Shown here in pieces: positions 22,869-37,800 of a stretch of DNA of 64,000 nucleotides. Numbering within the stretch: position 1 is the first letter of the stretch; every line of letters starts with the position of its first letter. Under the pieces are notes generated by a model, which saw only the letters and a program-made list of their open reading frames with translations, was not told the origin of the DNA and searched no databases. This DNA comes from Calliopum simillimum (taxonomy: Eukaryota > Arthropoda > Insecta > Diptera > Lauxaniidae): the NCBI GenBank assembly GCA_951812925.1, contig OX638371.1, positions 79,369,697-79,433,696 of the forward strand, in the 5' to 3' direction. Both the position numbers and the translations under genes were made by a program.

Positions 22869-25800
22869 GTAAGTAAATATCAAAGTTTGTAAGGGGTGTC
22901 CCATAATTCACGTAAGATTTGAATTTTCCGCCATTTGTACGGTGAAGTGTAAATAAATGCATTTACAAAATAGATTCAATGCTCTATTAAGGGAACTCAG
23001 CCATATTTAAGCAAATTGGTGATGGAAAATTGCGACGAAAGCTTGTGTTTACATAACCTTATCCTATGTGCCTTATGTTTCAAAGTAATCCAATTGCAAA
23101 AAAAAAAAAAAAAAATGTGTAGTTGTTATTAATATCAAATCTTGCGTGAATTATGAGACATCCTTTTTTAGTGTACTAAAATATATACTCCAAAATAGAA
23201 TTCTCAAATCAACACCTTGGTAATAAATTTAAATTTAAATCTCTTTGCTATTACTTGCATCCCCACAAAAAACGGTAACATGGCGGTTTTGTTTTACATC
23301 ACAACTGACCAACCAGCATTATTCAACATTCAACCTCAAAAATGTTGTATTCAGCAAACGCCCCCATTAAAACGAATTGGATTACAAAACGCCTATTTTT
23401 TGTTGAATATAAAGGTAGCCAGCAGAGCAGGACGTTGTTGTTTGATAACAAATGTTACAGTTATTAATTAGGGAATTCTAAATCCAAATTATCATAATCA
23501 TCCTACACCTGACAGCACCCACAAAAATACACAAAATAAAATCTGAATTCATGGTCTATATCAGTTGTCAGCAGCAAAATGATTTCACAGTCGACATATT
23601 TGACATCCCACCTACCTACGGTAGGTGACAGTGTTTGTTAACGATAACACTTGTTAACAAAATTTCACTATCAATAATTTGCACCAGGTAGCTTCCATTA
23701 TCTTTAAGTATGATGAATTTAATTTTTTTGAGATTCCATCAAATAGTTTCAGAGTTATGCCGAAATTTTAACAGTAAATGTTCTTTGCCGCATAGGCTTT
23801 ACAAATGAATCGATGAGTTTAAAGACCTCACATGTGACACTTTATTTAAAAAGCAAAAGCACAAGCATCTAGGGTTTTAACATTCATCGATTCAAATGTC
23901 TTAAGTCTCATCCATCTGCGTTAAAGAGTTTCATAGATATGACAAATTATGTTAAATGGGAGGCATGGCGGCACTCATTATTCAAACCAAAAACTTTATC
24001 CCAAACGGTACTAAAACTCTGTGAAAACTCTACCAAAATCAGTCGGATAGTTTCCAAGTCCATTAGGGACAAACAAATAGAAGGACACTAGAACATGACA
24101 GCTTCTACGTGAAAACAAACAAACTTATTGATCAACCATCACCAACAGCGCTAAAACTTCTTGGCATGGTACTTTTTTCAATTTGTCCGGGCTTTGTCAC
24201 ACAAATATTGAGCTAAAAAAAAGGCGGGTTCAAAAAAGTGCTCAAAACTTCGGAGCCTATGGGCAGATTGTCAGAGGTTTTTTTTCGGAATGTGCGGAAT
24301 TTGTTTCAATTCAAGGAAGATATTTTGGTAATTCAGCTTTTTACCTAATTTTCCGTATATTTTATAGAATAGTCGACCTGAAAGTTGGTTCAGTTTCACG
24401 TAGAATCTGTCATATCTCTTTTGTTTTAAAATTTCATATCGGAATTTTTCAATAAAGAATGAAACACGTGAAGATTAACCAAATTTTTGGTAAATACAAA
24501 TGTGGAACTGGGAAATTTGTACTGTAAGAAGGTGGGGTTTTTAAAAAAAACTCAAAAGTGTTTTTCAACTATGAAAAGTTTTGCAAAACATCTAAAAGCA
24601 GTATAAATATTTTTATAGACCGAATAAATTTAAATCAATAGGAGTAAGTACACATAATTATTAAATACCCATTTAATACCATTAAATACCCTACACTGCA
24701 GTATTTTGAAAATTTTCCTTATATGGGAGGTGCCACGCCCTATTGTCCGAGTTCACCCAGTTTTTGCTCAGAGCCTGCATTTATTGTACTTAGTGTCTGA
24801 GTGAAATTTGGTTCGATTATCTCAAAAATAGTTTTCAGTATAGCGTTTTGAAGCTTTTGCTTTTGGGAGGTGCCACACCCTCTTGTTTGAGTTCGTCTTG
24901 ATTTAGCTCAGAGCGTACTATTACAGTCCTTAGTGTTTGAGTGATAATTAGTTGTGTTATCTCCGAAAACTCTTTCAGTATAGCATTTTGAAACTTTTGC
25001 TTGTATGGGAGGTGCCACGCCCTCTTGTCTGAGTAAAATTTAGTTCGATAATCTCGAAAAACTCTTTCAGTATAGCCCTCTTGTCTGAATTCACCCAATT
25101 TTTTCTCAGAGCTTGTGCTTACAATTTGTAGTATTTATGTGTATTTTGGTTGCATTGTCGTAAAAAATACGCCTAAAGTTGCATTTTGAATATATTTTTT
25201 GTATGGGCGGCAGGCGTGTCCGTTGACCGATTTCGCTTATTTTCAATCCCACATTTTCAATGGCAACGAAGGCAGTATACCAAATTTAATTTAGTTATCT
25301 TGTTCAGTTTTCCTAAAATATGTATTTCCATGCACAGCCAGCCAACCGCACAGCCAGACAGAGAGACGGCCATCGCGATATTGACTCGGGATGTGACGCT
25401 GTTCAAGAATATATATACTTTTCTAACTCTGTCACACCTCCTTCTCTGCGTTACAAACGGAAGGACAAAGTGAATATACCCTGGGTGTAGGAGATAAAAA
25501 AATAAAAAAAATTTAATTAACTTTTTTATACCCATTCTTATTTTTCGACCTTGAATCCTAATCCGAGGTCAGAATTGCTCATATACCTGCAAGACTTAGA
25601 GATATCCTTGCTTTAAGATACAGGCTTGTAACGCAGTTCCGAGAAATGGTATAATTGCATTTCTTTTTTGATATCGAATAGCCATAATTTTCCATGTGAA
25701 ATTATACCCTTTAACTTTTCCAATAGGACTCTTAGTTTTCAAACTATCTACCTGGAAGTTAAGGTATCTTAACCCTCACACAAAGGACTACTAAATGTTG

Positions 25801-28800
25801 AGTATAAAATTTGTTAGAATCGTGGAAGGTTCACGTTAGAAAAATAAGCTCGAAGGGAAAGTTTGATAACGAGGATTATGGATTTTCGATCTTATTACAA
25901 AATAGAACTATACCTTTACTGGAACTGCACCATAAGCCTGAAAACAGTGTTTCCTGCTTATTGAAGCAAGGAAATACTGCAGGTAAATAGCAATTCTTTA
26001 TGTATTATACATACGTCCCTCAAAATATATTTCCACACATCTCAGAAACTAAAGCAGAAAAATCATTTTCAGAACCTATAAAATGGTTCTTCAGTCAAAA
26101 TAGAAAAAATTGGTGTTTGGAACAAAAGAGTATTTAGCAGACTATATCTTTATGAACAATCGTCTCGTAAATTCGGCGCCCACTTAAATGCTATAGTAAA
26201 AAGTCTGATAACTGTTGAAATTGATATTTGGAGTCTGTAAAAAATCAAACTTATTTTTTTTACGCTCACAAAAGGTGCTGATTGGTGATGCTGGCGGTTT
26301 CCTGTAAGGAAAATAAACTTTACAAAGTCAACCGTTATGCTGACAAGTGTAATTTTTGCCATTTTGTTACGTACTATTGTTGCTACCTGAATAGTGGAAG
26401 TTTTTGGCAAATGATTGTAACTTGGATTGTGCGTATCTCCTACGTACATACTTACATACATACGTATCTATTGTCCACATTTAGAATTTCTCTGACAAAA
26501 TTGTACTAATTAATTTTGGTCGTTGGTAACTAAACAACATTTATACGATTGTTTGTTGAGTGCTTTTGTTATAAATATGTCCATTGTATGTCCTTATGTA
26601 TATCCTTAAAAGAAAGCGGAGTCGAGTGGAGTTTGTTTTGCTCCTTAGTAAAGCAAATGACTTAATGTTGCCGAAAATTAAGGTGCTGAAGTTTTCGAAG
26701 ATTTGTAGGAGTAATTAAAGATGCTTAGATGCTTTTATTACAGTTTTTGTTGTTTATCATTGTGCTGCATGCTGTTGTTGTTGTTGTTGCTCATTTAGTA
26801 GAAGGTACTTGGATTTTTATGATTGAAGGATATTGCCTCGTTACGGAATGATTTGTGCTTTCAACGTGTGTAATCAAATTAATTGTTCATTTGACGAATG
26901 TATCATGTTGGTTGGTGGTGTCTCTTGAGCAACAGTCACAGGATATTTTGCATAATTATAGTGATTGCCTCGGACTATTTTGTGTGCAGATGTTTTTGAA
27001 TCGTTAATAAGAAATTTAATATGTAATAAAGTGAGATTGTCACAGAAAAACTTTCGTACTATTCGTTTTATTTTTAAGTTAATTAGAATTACTCAAACTA
27101 TTCGAGTTACCAGAAATTTTTCAATGAAGATCCAAATTCTAGCTACCCTCATTCACCCCAGATTTTGGATAAAACATGGGAAAGAAAAAACTCAAAAAAA
27201 TTTAGGGCTTTGCCACTATTAACAGTTTTCTGTTAATTTATTTAAAACTGTACAAGAGTTGCTTTTGAATTCTTTTGAGATTATAATTACTGAAGAATGA
27301 TGAAGTAATGTTTTGAAGACATTTTAAGAAAAAAAATATAAGATAATATAAGATACGATTTTTCCATAATACTCGATATGTTAAACTTTGAACCGTTATG
27401 TTTAAACCTTCGATAAGTCAGCGGAATAAAAACTCAACAATTATTGTGGGAAAAAGGAACTTTGTCCAAAAAACCACATATATTCACATCACACAAAAGG
27501 TACAGTGAAAGCACAACTTAACTTCACTATAGCTCAAATAATACTGATACATTATGTAAATATGAAAATACATTTTGTTGATTCTCTGAGAAAAACTCGT
27601 ATACAGGATTGTTATGGACTTGCGAGCTGGTCTACTAAACGTTTCACATAAAATGTCAATGACCTTCCTTGGCCAACCATGGTGACCGTCTTTCCAGATG
27701 CTGATTACCCCACAAAGTTAAAAGAACACAATCACATTACCTGACCTTACGCCAGTTTCAGTTTCTAAAGCGAACATTTTTCTTGTTCGCATTCAAGGCA
27801 CAAATCGTATTTTAATTAAATTCATTATAATAAACTGAGTTTATTCTACCCCGATCATCTCGGGTGGCTTAAAGGGGTTATCAAATTACAAATGTTCTAA
27901 CAATCATGTTTCATTTTTTTTTTGTTAATCCAAAATAAAAAGTTTGCTGAAGGCAAGAAGTATATTGAGCATTGATACAAAGTCAATACATTTCTTCCTC
28001 TCAAAATAATACCACGTAACTGTCGTTCATTGCCAAAACATTTTACCTTAGCAGGTAGTGATGAGTAAAATTAGTCTTGGTCTTCGTAATTTTTCGAGAC
28101 TAAGACCAAGATCGAGACTGCTTTGGTCTTAGTCTTGTTTTTTAAGTTAATAGGTATATCACGCCCCTTTCGAGCATGAAATTATCATCTATTTCGAAAT
28201 TTGGTATCTTAAAACTAAACTGGTCTGTAAAAATAAGGTTTAGAAATTTTGAATACTCAATAATCTTAAGAAATTTTTTTAAGACCAAGATCGAGAAATA
28301 CACTTAATACCCAAGATCAAGACCAAGACTCAATATCAAAACCAAGATCAAAACCATAGAAGTCTTAGTCTTGGTTTGCTCATCACTAGTAGCCAGTGGG
28401 ACCCAAATGGTGCAAGTTTTTAAAAATTAATCCAAATATGTAACGCAAATGTAACGCCGATAGCTAAAAAGAATAACCCAACCATATCTGAAGACTTCCG
28501 TCCTATCAGTATCTTGTCTGCTCTGTCGAAGGCCTTTGAGAAGCTTCTTGCTGTACAGATTGTTAATCATATATCTGTTAATAAATTACTGTCTGAGAAC
28601 CAATCAGGCTATAAAGCCGGACATAGCTGCACAACGGCAGTCCTCAAAATCCTAGAGGATATTCGTCCAGCATATGATAGAGATGAAGTGACAGTCTTGG
28701 TCTTGCTTGACTTTTCAAAGGCCTTTGACACAGTGAACCACGAAATTTTACTTAAAAAACTTCGGCATTATTTTGGTTTCAGTGATTCAGCGTTAAGTTT

Positions 28801-31800
28801 TCTAAAATCGTATTTAACACAACGTCAGCAGAGAGTTTTAACAAAAAATTCAACGTCTGAGCTAAAATATACTCTGTCTGGTGTTCCTCAAGGCTCTATA
28901 CTGGGCCCAATACTTTTCAGTATATTTATTAACGACATAGTCACTTGCTGCAAAAATTCCTCGATACACCTATACGCCGATGACACACAGATTTATGTGT
29001 CTCGGCCAATTGGTCTTTTTGAGGATTTAGTATATAGAATTAATGAGGATCTCCATAGTATTGATATGTGGTCCAAGCAAAACTATCTTAAGCTAAATGC
29101 ACTTAAAACTCAAGCATTACTTATTTCTCACCGCTCGCATGTCTTAGATAATCTTTCCCCAATAACTCTTGACAAAGAAGATATAAAATTAGTCAAGACC
29201 GTGAAGAACCTGGGATTCGTTATAAATTCAAAACTGAGTTGCGTGGATCATATAAATGCTACAGTCGGGAAAATTTACTATGTTCTGCGAAAATTATGGA
29301 TGACAGCATCATGCATACCACAAGATACAAAACTAAAATTAGTAAGAACTTTTATTGTTCCTCTTGTGTCATATAGTGCACAAATATACGGCAGCATTGA
29401 CTCTGTATCCAAGCATAAATTACAACTGGCGATAAACAATTGTGCAAGATATGTTTTTAATAAAAGAAAATTTGACCATATATCTGACTGTGCAATAAAA
29501 ATACTAAACTGTGATATTAAATGTTATTTAGATATTTGTAATCTTGTTTTTTTACACCAACTACTCAATACACGCCTTTACAGAATGTTTTGTTTTGCTC
29601 AATCAAGCCGTACTAATAATTTAATTGTACCTAGTTTTAATTTTTTAATCTCGTCAAGATTGTTTTTTGTTAATGCTGTGAAATTGTGGAATTCGTTACC
29701 AAGGGATATAAAAACAGAAAATCGTAAATTGTGTTTTAAAAAGGCAGTCGTAAGGTTTTACAATATTTCAAATTGATTGTTCATTGTAGTTTTTCAATGT
29801 TTTAGTTCTTATTTTATTTTTTTGTTGATTGCTATTAATATTTTTAATCTATATTTTTAATAGTTAAAATCAATTAAATTCATCTCTTACTTATTTTTAT
29901 ACTTTAAGTCATAGCCGCCCACGCGTGCCATCGCAAAGTGCCATTATTTGAAAATCACTTGATCTCCCGTGCCACAGCAAAATTTAATTATTGAAAATGA
30001 AAACCGCACACACAAGTAACGGTATATGCGAAATTTTGAAGAATTGCGATCGACCACCAGCAACAACATATGCGTAAATTTTGTTGTTGTTTTTTGCGAC
30101 CGCACAAGACTGTGTTTTGTTGTTGTTTTTTCGTCCACACAGGACTGTGTGTTTGGTTGTTGCAACAAAACGCAAGGGTTCCTATCGAAAAGAAAAAAAC
30201 AACAACACACAATGGCAACAACAAATTTGATCATTTTATGAACTTTCAGGATTTTTTAGATTTGCGAAAAAAAAACACTCGCACAAGTAACTGTTAATTT
30301 AAAAATCTTTGCTGGTTGTTGTTTTCAATAATTTTAAAAAATTTATGTTTTCTTTTTTATTAATTTTACATGGGGGCCACGACTTTTTATGCGAGTGCCA
30401 AATTTTTTTAATTTTACTCTAGACGGGCAGCTATGCTTTAAGTTTTATATTCTAAGTAAATAATTTGTAAAACTTTCCAAATATGTAAAAAGTACTTTAT
30501 GAGACTTGTGTCTTACGGTACTACCAATAAAATTGAAATTGAAATTGAAATAATAGCGTTAAAAGAAAACAACAAACAGAAACAAGAATAGTCATTTTCA
30601 GTGTATTTTTATGGCAAGTATGGCATATATGGAAAAGTACATACATATGTGTCGCTAAATATCAAAACTTCCTCAGTCCCTCTCTGATATGAAGGCAAAA
30701 TAAAATAAGTTTCATCAAATTTATTTTTATTTATTTTATTTTGACTACGTATCAGAGAGGGATGTAGGAAGTTTTGATATTTAACGACACATATATTCCT
30801 CATCGATAAAGCCATATCCACCTGTCTATCTGCCTGGATGATTGCCTAGATGTCTGCCTGTCCGTTGAAATCATTTTAATATTTTTTGGGAGCAAGATCA
30901 TTCAATGAAATTTGATGTGCTGCCTCGTCATCAAAGTTAGATCGTCTTATTGAAAATAAGCAAAATCGGCCTGAGCAAGAACTAGGCGAACTCGTATAAA
31001 AAGGCGTGGCAACTCCCATATGAGCAAAAGTTTCAAAATGGTGTAGTGAAAGTATTTTTTGAGATAGTCCAACTAAATTTCACTCAGACTTTAAGAAATA
31101 TAAATGGAAGATCTGAACAAAAACGAGGCAATCTCACAATTTTCGCTATATTTGAGGCTGTATAACAAGTCACACACTGCTTGATGTTCACCATATTTAT
31201 CCTAAATTCTTCTTTAATTGTTGATATTTCCTTGTTGGCACTCAACATTTTTTTTTCAACTTTAACTATTGATGAAATTTTCTTTTTTTTAAAACTACTT
31301 TAAATATTAAAAAAAAAACGTTGTATTTTTGGATTGGGATCCAAGTAAGATGCTTTCGGTTCATTATATCGAAATGAACCTTCTTCGTTTGCTCCCTAGA
31401 GAAGAGTTTGATTTCATAATTATTGGATTAACTTTTTCAACGACCTTTTCCTTTTGGCTTACTACCTTATTCTATTTTATTTAATTCGGTTCTGAGGAAT
31501 CATATTTGTTTCTTCGACTATAAGAGATTTTTTTCCAACTACGCAGATTTTTTCAACGTACAAACCCAATATGCGTTCTGACCGATAGCTTAACGATTTA
31601 TTTGGATATAGTAAGGAGAGCAGTACCAGTTCGTTTGTTAAGTTTTTTGTTTTTACAAGAAATTATGAATTTTCGCCTTAAAATATTCCATTACACATAG
31701 AAATTCTTTGTGTATCTATGGAGAACCTCTTCTGTCTATCTAGAACTGCTTATTTCTAGGTTTAAAATTATTCAAACCTTTTTTTCCTTATTTAATTTCA

Positions 31801-34800
31801 TGTTTTAATTTTCTGATTTAAGATCCTCACGCACGGGTAAAACATCATTGGTGCAACGATTTCTCGGACAAAGATTTGATGAAAGTTATACACCAACAAT
31901 TGAAGATTTCCATCGCAAACTCTATAGAATACGTAGTGAAGTATATCAACTCGATATATTGGATACATCAGGCAATCATCCATTTCCGGCAATGAGACGA
32001 TTGTCCTTTTTAACTGGTAAGTAGACATTATCTATAATGGCGAAATAGTCAGACAAACAGACAGTAAACCTCGATAGTTGACATACTACATACGTATAAA
32101 CAGACAGACAAATCAGACCAAAAGAGAGCGAAAGTTCTGCAGTTGTAAGTTCACATGTACGAAATACGTACTACAAATAAATTGTCAATAGTACATGTCT
32201 ACAGACAGTACGATAGCAACGGTAAACCTTATCCGTTTGCTGTTTGGCTATTGTATCCTCTGTTGATGATGATGATGAGGATGATGATGATGTTAGCACA
32301 TACTTATATATGCACGTATTCATCTATAATGCTTTATATTCATCGAGATTAAAACCATATGATTTTGCCAATAAACTTTGCGCCAACAAATCAGAAATTG
32401 CAACAATGCAAAAGTTCGATAAACTTGACATTTGTTAAATACATACAATAACATGAGTATCGTATGTGAGTATTTGATATGTATTACTGTTTTGCTTTCA
32501 AATGATTCTGCCCTCCCATGTGTAATTTTGTAGTACCAAATGCCTGACAGAGTAGTGTGAGTATCCTAATCAGATTGCATGCTTCCAATCAGCTGACAAG
32601 TTGACATTTTGACTTTTACGACATTAAAGTTGTGCTGCTGGTCGGTCGTGGTTCGTTGGTTGCTCTGTTTATGTTTGTATTTGACATTTGATATGCGAAG
32701 GATAAGGGATATTTTATGATTATTACTTTATCAATTTTAATGCAATAGAAAACGTATTTTTTTAATAAACGATAACCATAAAAACTGCCATAGTCGGCTG
32801 TATTGATGAAATAAAATGATAAGCAAATATGCACTGATTCTTTTAATTCAAAAAATCAATTTGATTTAAAATTGCTCCAAGACTTGTCTACCATTGAACA
32901 TTGAATGTCACTTTATAGTACTTGGCTTGAGGATTGTATGTAACCCTAAATTCTCAAGGACGTAGCCAGAATCGGTGTAATTGAGACTTCTCGTTTTCTC
33001 AGCCTACACTTTTTTCATACATACTCGTCTAGACATTTTTCCGTAATTATAGAAAGTTTAATGTGTCGTAGTTTTTGAATATAATAGTTTTCTAACCCGT
33101 TTGAGACTTTTAACACAGAAAGCAAAAAAAAAAAGTTAATTTTTGTTAGTTTTCCATACACCTCAATCAATGTCGTTTTACATGAAATTTAAAGAAAAAT
33201 AAAAACCATGTTTTTAAGATGCATATTTCAATTTTACTGTTTTCAAGATAATGAAATAGATCTTACGTCTTTTGAAACCAAATTAAATGCTGCATATTCC
33301 ATAAAAAACATTGTTATAATTTGCTAACAAGTGCCAAAGTAAGTAAGTGGGTTTCGACCCTCAAACAAGAAGCACTGGATGAGCGAGGAAACGTGGAGTC
33401 TTGTTAAAAAAAGAAGAAGCGCGAAAAAACTGAGAGACGACGCTAAAACTAGAGCGCAAAAGAACGTCGCCGAAAAGGTCCTTAACTCCCTCAATAAAGA
33501 AGTCAGGCGATCGTGCAGACAAGATAAAAGAAGAATGTATAACGACTTCGCGAGCGAAGCCGAAAGCGCTGCAAATGCTCAAAATCTCAGGCAGCTTTAC
33601 GATATCACCCGCAGATTATCTGGCAGAAAACACCAACAGAGCCGCCCTATCAAAGACAAAAATGGAAATCTCTTAACATCCGCGGACGACCAACTAAAGA
33701 GATGGAAAGAGTATTTTTGTGATATACTGAATCCCATGTCTACCACATCCCCGCAACCAGAATCACCAACTACAACTACTGCAGTGACTCGCAGTAGTAG
33801 CCGAATACAAACACCGCCGCCTACAATCGATGAAATAGTGAAAGCTATCCAAAGCATGAAAAACAACAAGGCCGCCGGTATAGATAAAATAACAGCTGAA
33901 CTGCTAAAGGCATGCCCCATAACATCAGCTAAAATTCTGCATCCTCTGCTCACCAAAATCTGGAGCAAAGAGCGTTTGCCAGAAGATTGGCTACATGGCA
34001 TGTTAGCCAAATTGCCTAAAAAAGGTGACCTAAGCGATTGCCGAAACTATAGAGGCATTACCTTGCTCCCAGTTCCATCAAAAGTATTGACGAAAGTGCT
34101 TCTGAACATGGTAAACGAAAAACTTGATTCGGCCATTCGAAAGCAGCAAGCAGGATTCCGGCGAAACCGATCATGCGTGGATCAAATCAACACCCTCAGA
34201 ATAATTGTCGAACAATCATGCGAGTGGCGTGCTGCACTGCAACTTGTCTTTGTAGACTATAGCACTGCCTTCGACAGTGTTTCCCGAAAAAACATTTGGG
34301 TCTCACTGCAACGAAGAGGTATAGCCGCAAAGGCCATAAACTTAGTACGTGCACAATATGAAGGCTTTAAATGCAGTGTGTTACACAATGAGTTGTTGTC
34401 ACCGACATTCACCACTAATTCAGGCGTACGGCAGGGGTGTTTACTATCACCATCACTCTTCCTTATAGTTCTTGATGATATCCTAGATAAAGCTCTTAAT
34501 AAGGCCAAAAGGGATATCCAATGGAACCTTACCGAACATCTGGAAGATCTCGACTACGCTGACGACATCTGCCTCTTATCGCCCAAACATTCAGATATGC
34601 AAAGCAAAATTGAAGACCTTGTCTTGGAATCTCAAAAGGCCGGCCTAAAAATCAACGTATCCAAGACCAAAAGCATGAAGCTAAACGCAAGCAATGACAT
34701 CACATTTAGAGCTAGCAGTAATGACATCGGAAACGTCGATATCTTCACGTATTTAGGCAGCATTATCTCCATGGATGGTGAAGCAAAAGAGGATATCAAC

Positions 34801-37800
34801 TCAAGAATAGCAAAAGCAAAAGGCGCGTTTGCTCAACTGAACAAAGTATGGTCTTCATCCGTTATATCCACCAAAACGAGAGTGCGCATTTTTGATTCGA
34901 ATGTGAAATCGGTTTTGTTATATGGGTGCGAAACGTGGCTTGTTACTGAACAACTAACGAACAAGCTGCAAGAATTCGTCAACAAATGCTTAAGGCGAAT
35001 ACTAAAGGTTTGGTGGCCTCGCACTATATCGAATGCCGAGCTACATCAAAAATGCAATCAGAGGAATATAGCAATCGAGGTCAAGCTGCGCAAATGGAGA
35101 TGGATTGGTCACACTCTCCGGGAACCACACAGTGAAGTTTGTCGCCAGGCTCTTGAGTGGAATCCACAAGGTATTAGAGCACGCGGTAGACCCAAAACCA
35201 ACTAGAAGAGGTCGCTGGAAAAGGAAATCCAAGAATCGGGAAAGTCGTGGCAAGAGATTAAAGTCATCGCAAGGGATCGTGACAAATGGAGAGATTTTAT
35301 ATTGGTCCTATGCTCCTCCTAGGAGTTAAAGGAGAATACATACATACATACCAAAGTAATGGACATTTTGCCGAACACATCTTTTTAGAGATCGAAGACC
35401 CTATAATTTTTTTCAAATTGCTCACTGGTCAAGAAAATATGTTTCGGGCAAAATAAACTAGTAAGGGTCTATCCCTTGGCTTGGTCAAACATTAAATATC
35501 CTACACTGTAGTATTCTGAAAATTTTGCCTATATAGGAGGTGCCACGCCTTTTTGTCTGAGTTCACCCAGTTTTTGCTCAGAGCTTGCATTTATAGTTCT
35601 TAGCGTCGGAGTGAAATTCGGTTGGATTATCTCAAAAAATGTTTTAAGTATAGCGTTTGTGGGTGGTGCCACGCTCTCTTGCCCGTGTTCGTCTAGTTTT
35701 AGCTCAAAGTCTGCATTTATAGTTCTTCGTATTCGAGTAAAATTTAGTTGGATTATCTCAAAAAACTCTTTCAGTATAGCATTTTGAAATGTATATTTAT
35801 ATGGGAGGTGCCACGCCCTAGTATCTGATTTTATCCAGTTTTGCTCAGAGCTTGTATTTATAGTCCTTAGTGTATGAGTAAAATTAAGTTCGATTATCTC
35901 AAAAAACGCTTTCAGTATAGCGTTTTGAACCTTTTGCGTGTATGAAAGAGAGGTACCACGCTTTCTTGTCCGAATCCGACCAGCTTTTATTTAGAGCTTG
36001 CGCTAATAATTCGTAGTATTTATGTGTATTTTGGTTGAATTATCGTGAAAAATAATCCTAAAGTAGCATTTTTAATATTTTTTTTTTGTATGGGCGGTAG
36101 GCGAGCCCGTTAACCGATTTCGCTAATTTTCAATCCCGCGAGCTAACTTTGAGGACGGAAGCAGTACACCAAATTTCATTGAAGTATCTTGCTCATTTTT
36201 CTCGTAAAAAATATTTCCACGCACAGCCAGCCAGCCAGACAGACAGACGGACATGGTTATATCGACTCAGTAGGTGACGCTGATCAAGAATATATATATA
36301 CTTTTCTATATTTTCCACGCCTCCTTCTCAGCGTTATAAACGGAAGGACAAAGTGAATATACTCTGGGTGTAGGCTATAAAAATTACGTGTCTGGTCACA
36401 TCGAGTAAAGTACGATGCCAAAAAGTTTTAGCATGATCGGTGATGATCGACCTAAAATTTGGTTTGTTCGCATTTATGCGAACACCCATCGATCTGTTGA
36501 CATCGTTTTTCGCTATTTTTGAAGCGATGTAACTAGCCAAGGTTACTTTAGGGTATGAAATAGTTATTGAAAGTTCAAGTCTTTCTCTTCAAATCCCAAT
36601 TTGAATTATCCTGATAGCTTTTTTTCTTGGAGATATGATAACTTTTGTCGTTATTTCAGTTTACGATATATTGGAGGAAAAAAGATGTATCCACAAAATT
36701 AAATTTTTGTTTTGAAGAAATAGATTGAATCTTATACCACAAAACAAAGTTTCATAACAGAAAGTTACCTTCTCTTGTTACGAGTATATCTCTACAAAAC
36801 AGTGTGTTTTTAGCACTTTAACGTGAGGATGTCTCAAGAACCTTACAATATACAGCAATTTTTAGACCTGATTGGGAATCAGGATCGACAAATATATCGA
36901 AAATGTTTCTTTTAGTATCAATTTAATTTTTATGTTTTTTTATTTTCCTTGGGAAATATATGAAAACTATCTATTAACTAATTTTGCCAAAAAATTGCCA
37001 AGGTTTCGTTTTTACAAAGCATGTAATTTTACTCATGAGATTGATGGAGTATTGATATCTGGAAAAGAGGGTACCCTACACGTACAACGGTCGTCTCATA
37101 AAAGAAATATCTTTTTTGAAAACCGTGTGTTAAATTAATCAAATTTTTTTTTTTTTTTTTTAAACGCTGTTTGTTATACAATTTTAATAAGAAAGTTTTC
37201 TGCGCTACAAATTCATATGCATTTATGTGGATGTTTATAGATTTGACACTTGTGTTTCATATCCAATTAATGTCAATTTATTGCCAGCAAAGTCCCTAAA
37301 GGAGTTGAGTTCATTTTGAAAATACTACTTCCACACACAGCTATAAATTTCACTGCACTCTCTTGTATGTAGGTGTGCACAATAATTTTCAACAATTTGA
37401 AAATAGATGCACTCGTGATAAGCGAATAAATTGCCAATTTAAAATGTTCACATACGATAGTGTACAAAAGTCTGAATGTCTGAATGACTTTGCAAGGGAC
37501 GAAGAAAGCAATATGGAGAAAAATAACTCATGTGTATGGAGTATGTGAAATTTGAGTAACGAGCTCACACACTTACCCATGTATTCAACCGTATGATGCA
37601 TATTTAAGGAAATCGTTCGACTAAATTTTCATACGCATTCCATGTCGTTCTTTATAAAGATATATTGCAATTTCTAAGAAAAGGAAAATTTTTCTTAAAT
37701 TATTTAAAAAGCTTAGGTACTAGAACGTAAAAGGAGTTGCTTGAAATAATTCCAAGTGCAAGAAAATATTTCTTAAGTATTTGAAAAAGGCCCAACAGTT

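Larger units (their letters stand above)
28436..30552 (+). mobile_element. 5'-truncated CR1/L2-type LINE
   Basis: Only the reverse transcriptase half of the ORF remains, entering near 28442. The 3' UTR ends in a short ATTGAA tandem tail (30528-30552), as in several LINEs of the CR1/L2 group. A 526-bp hAT MITE interrupts the 3' UTR at 29910-30435. It lies in intron 1 in the same orientation as the host gene. The 5' breakpoint is not marked by a clear target duplication. Confidence 0.75.

Noticed and set aside
29944..30297. Five overlapping frames of 60-96 residues on both strands
   Set aside because: All lie in the hAT MITE and come from its GTTGTT/AACAAC and CACAxGACTGTGT subrepeats.
33361..35253. 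Minus-strand frames across the RTE element
   Set aside because: They are antisense shadows of the reverse transcriptase frame.
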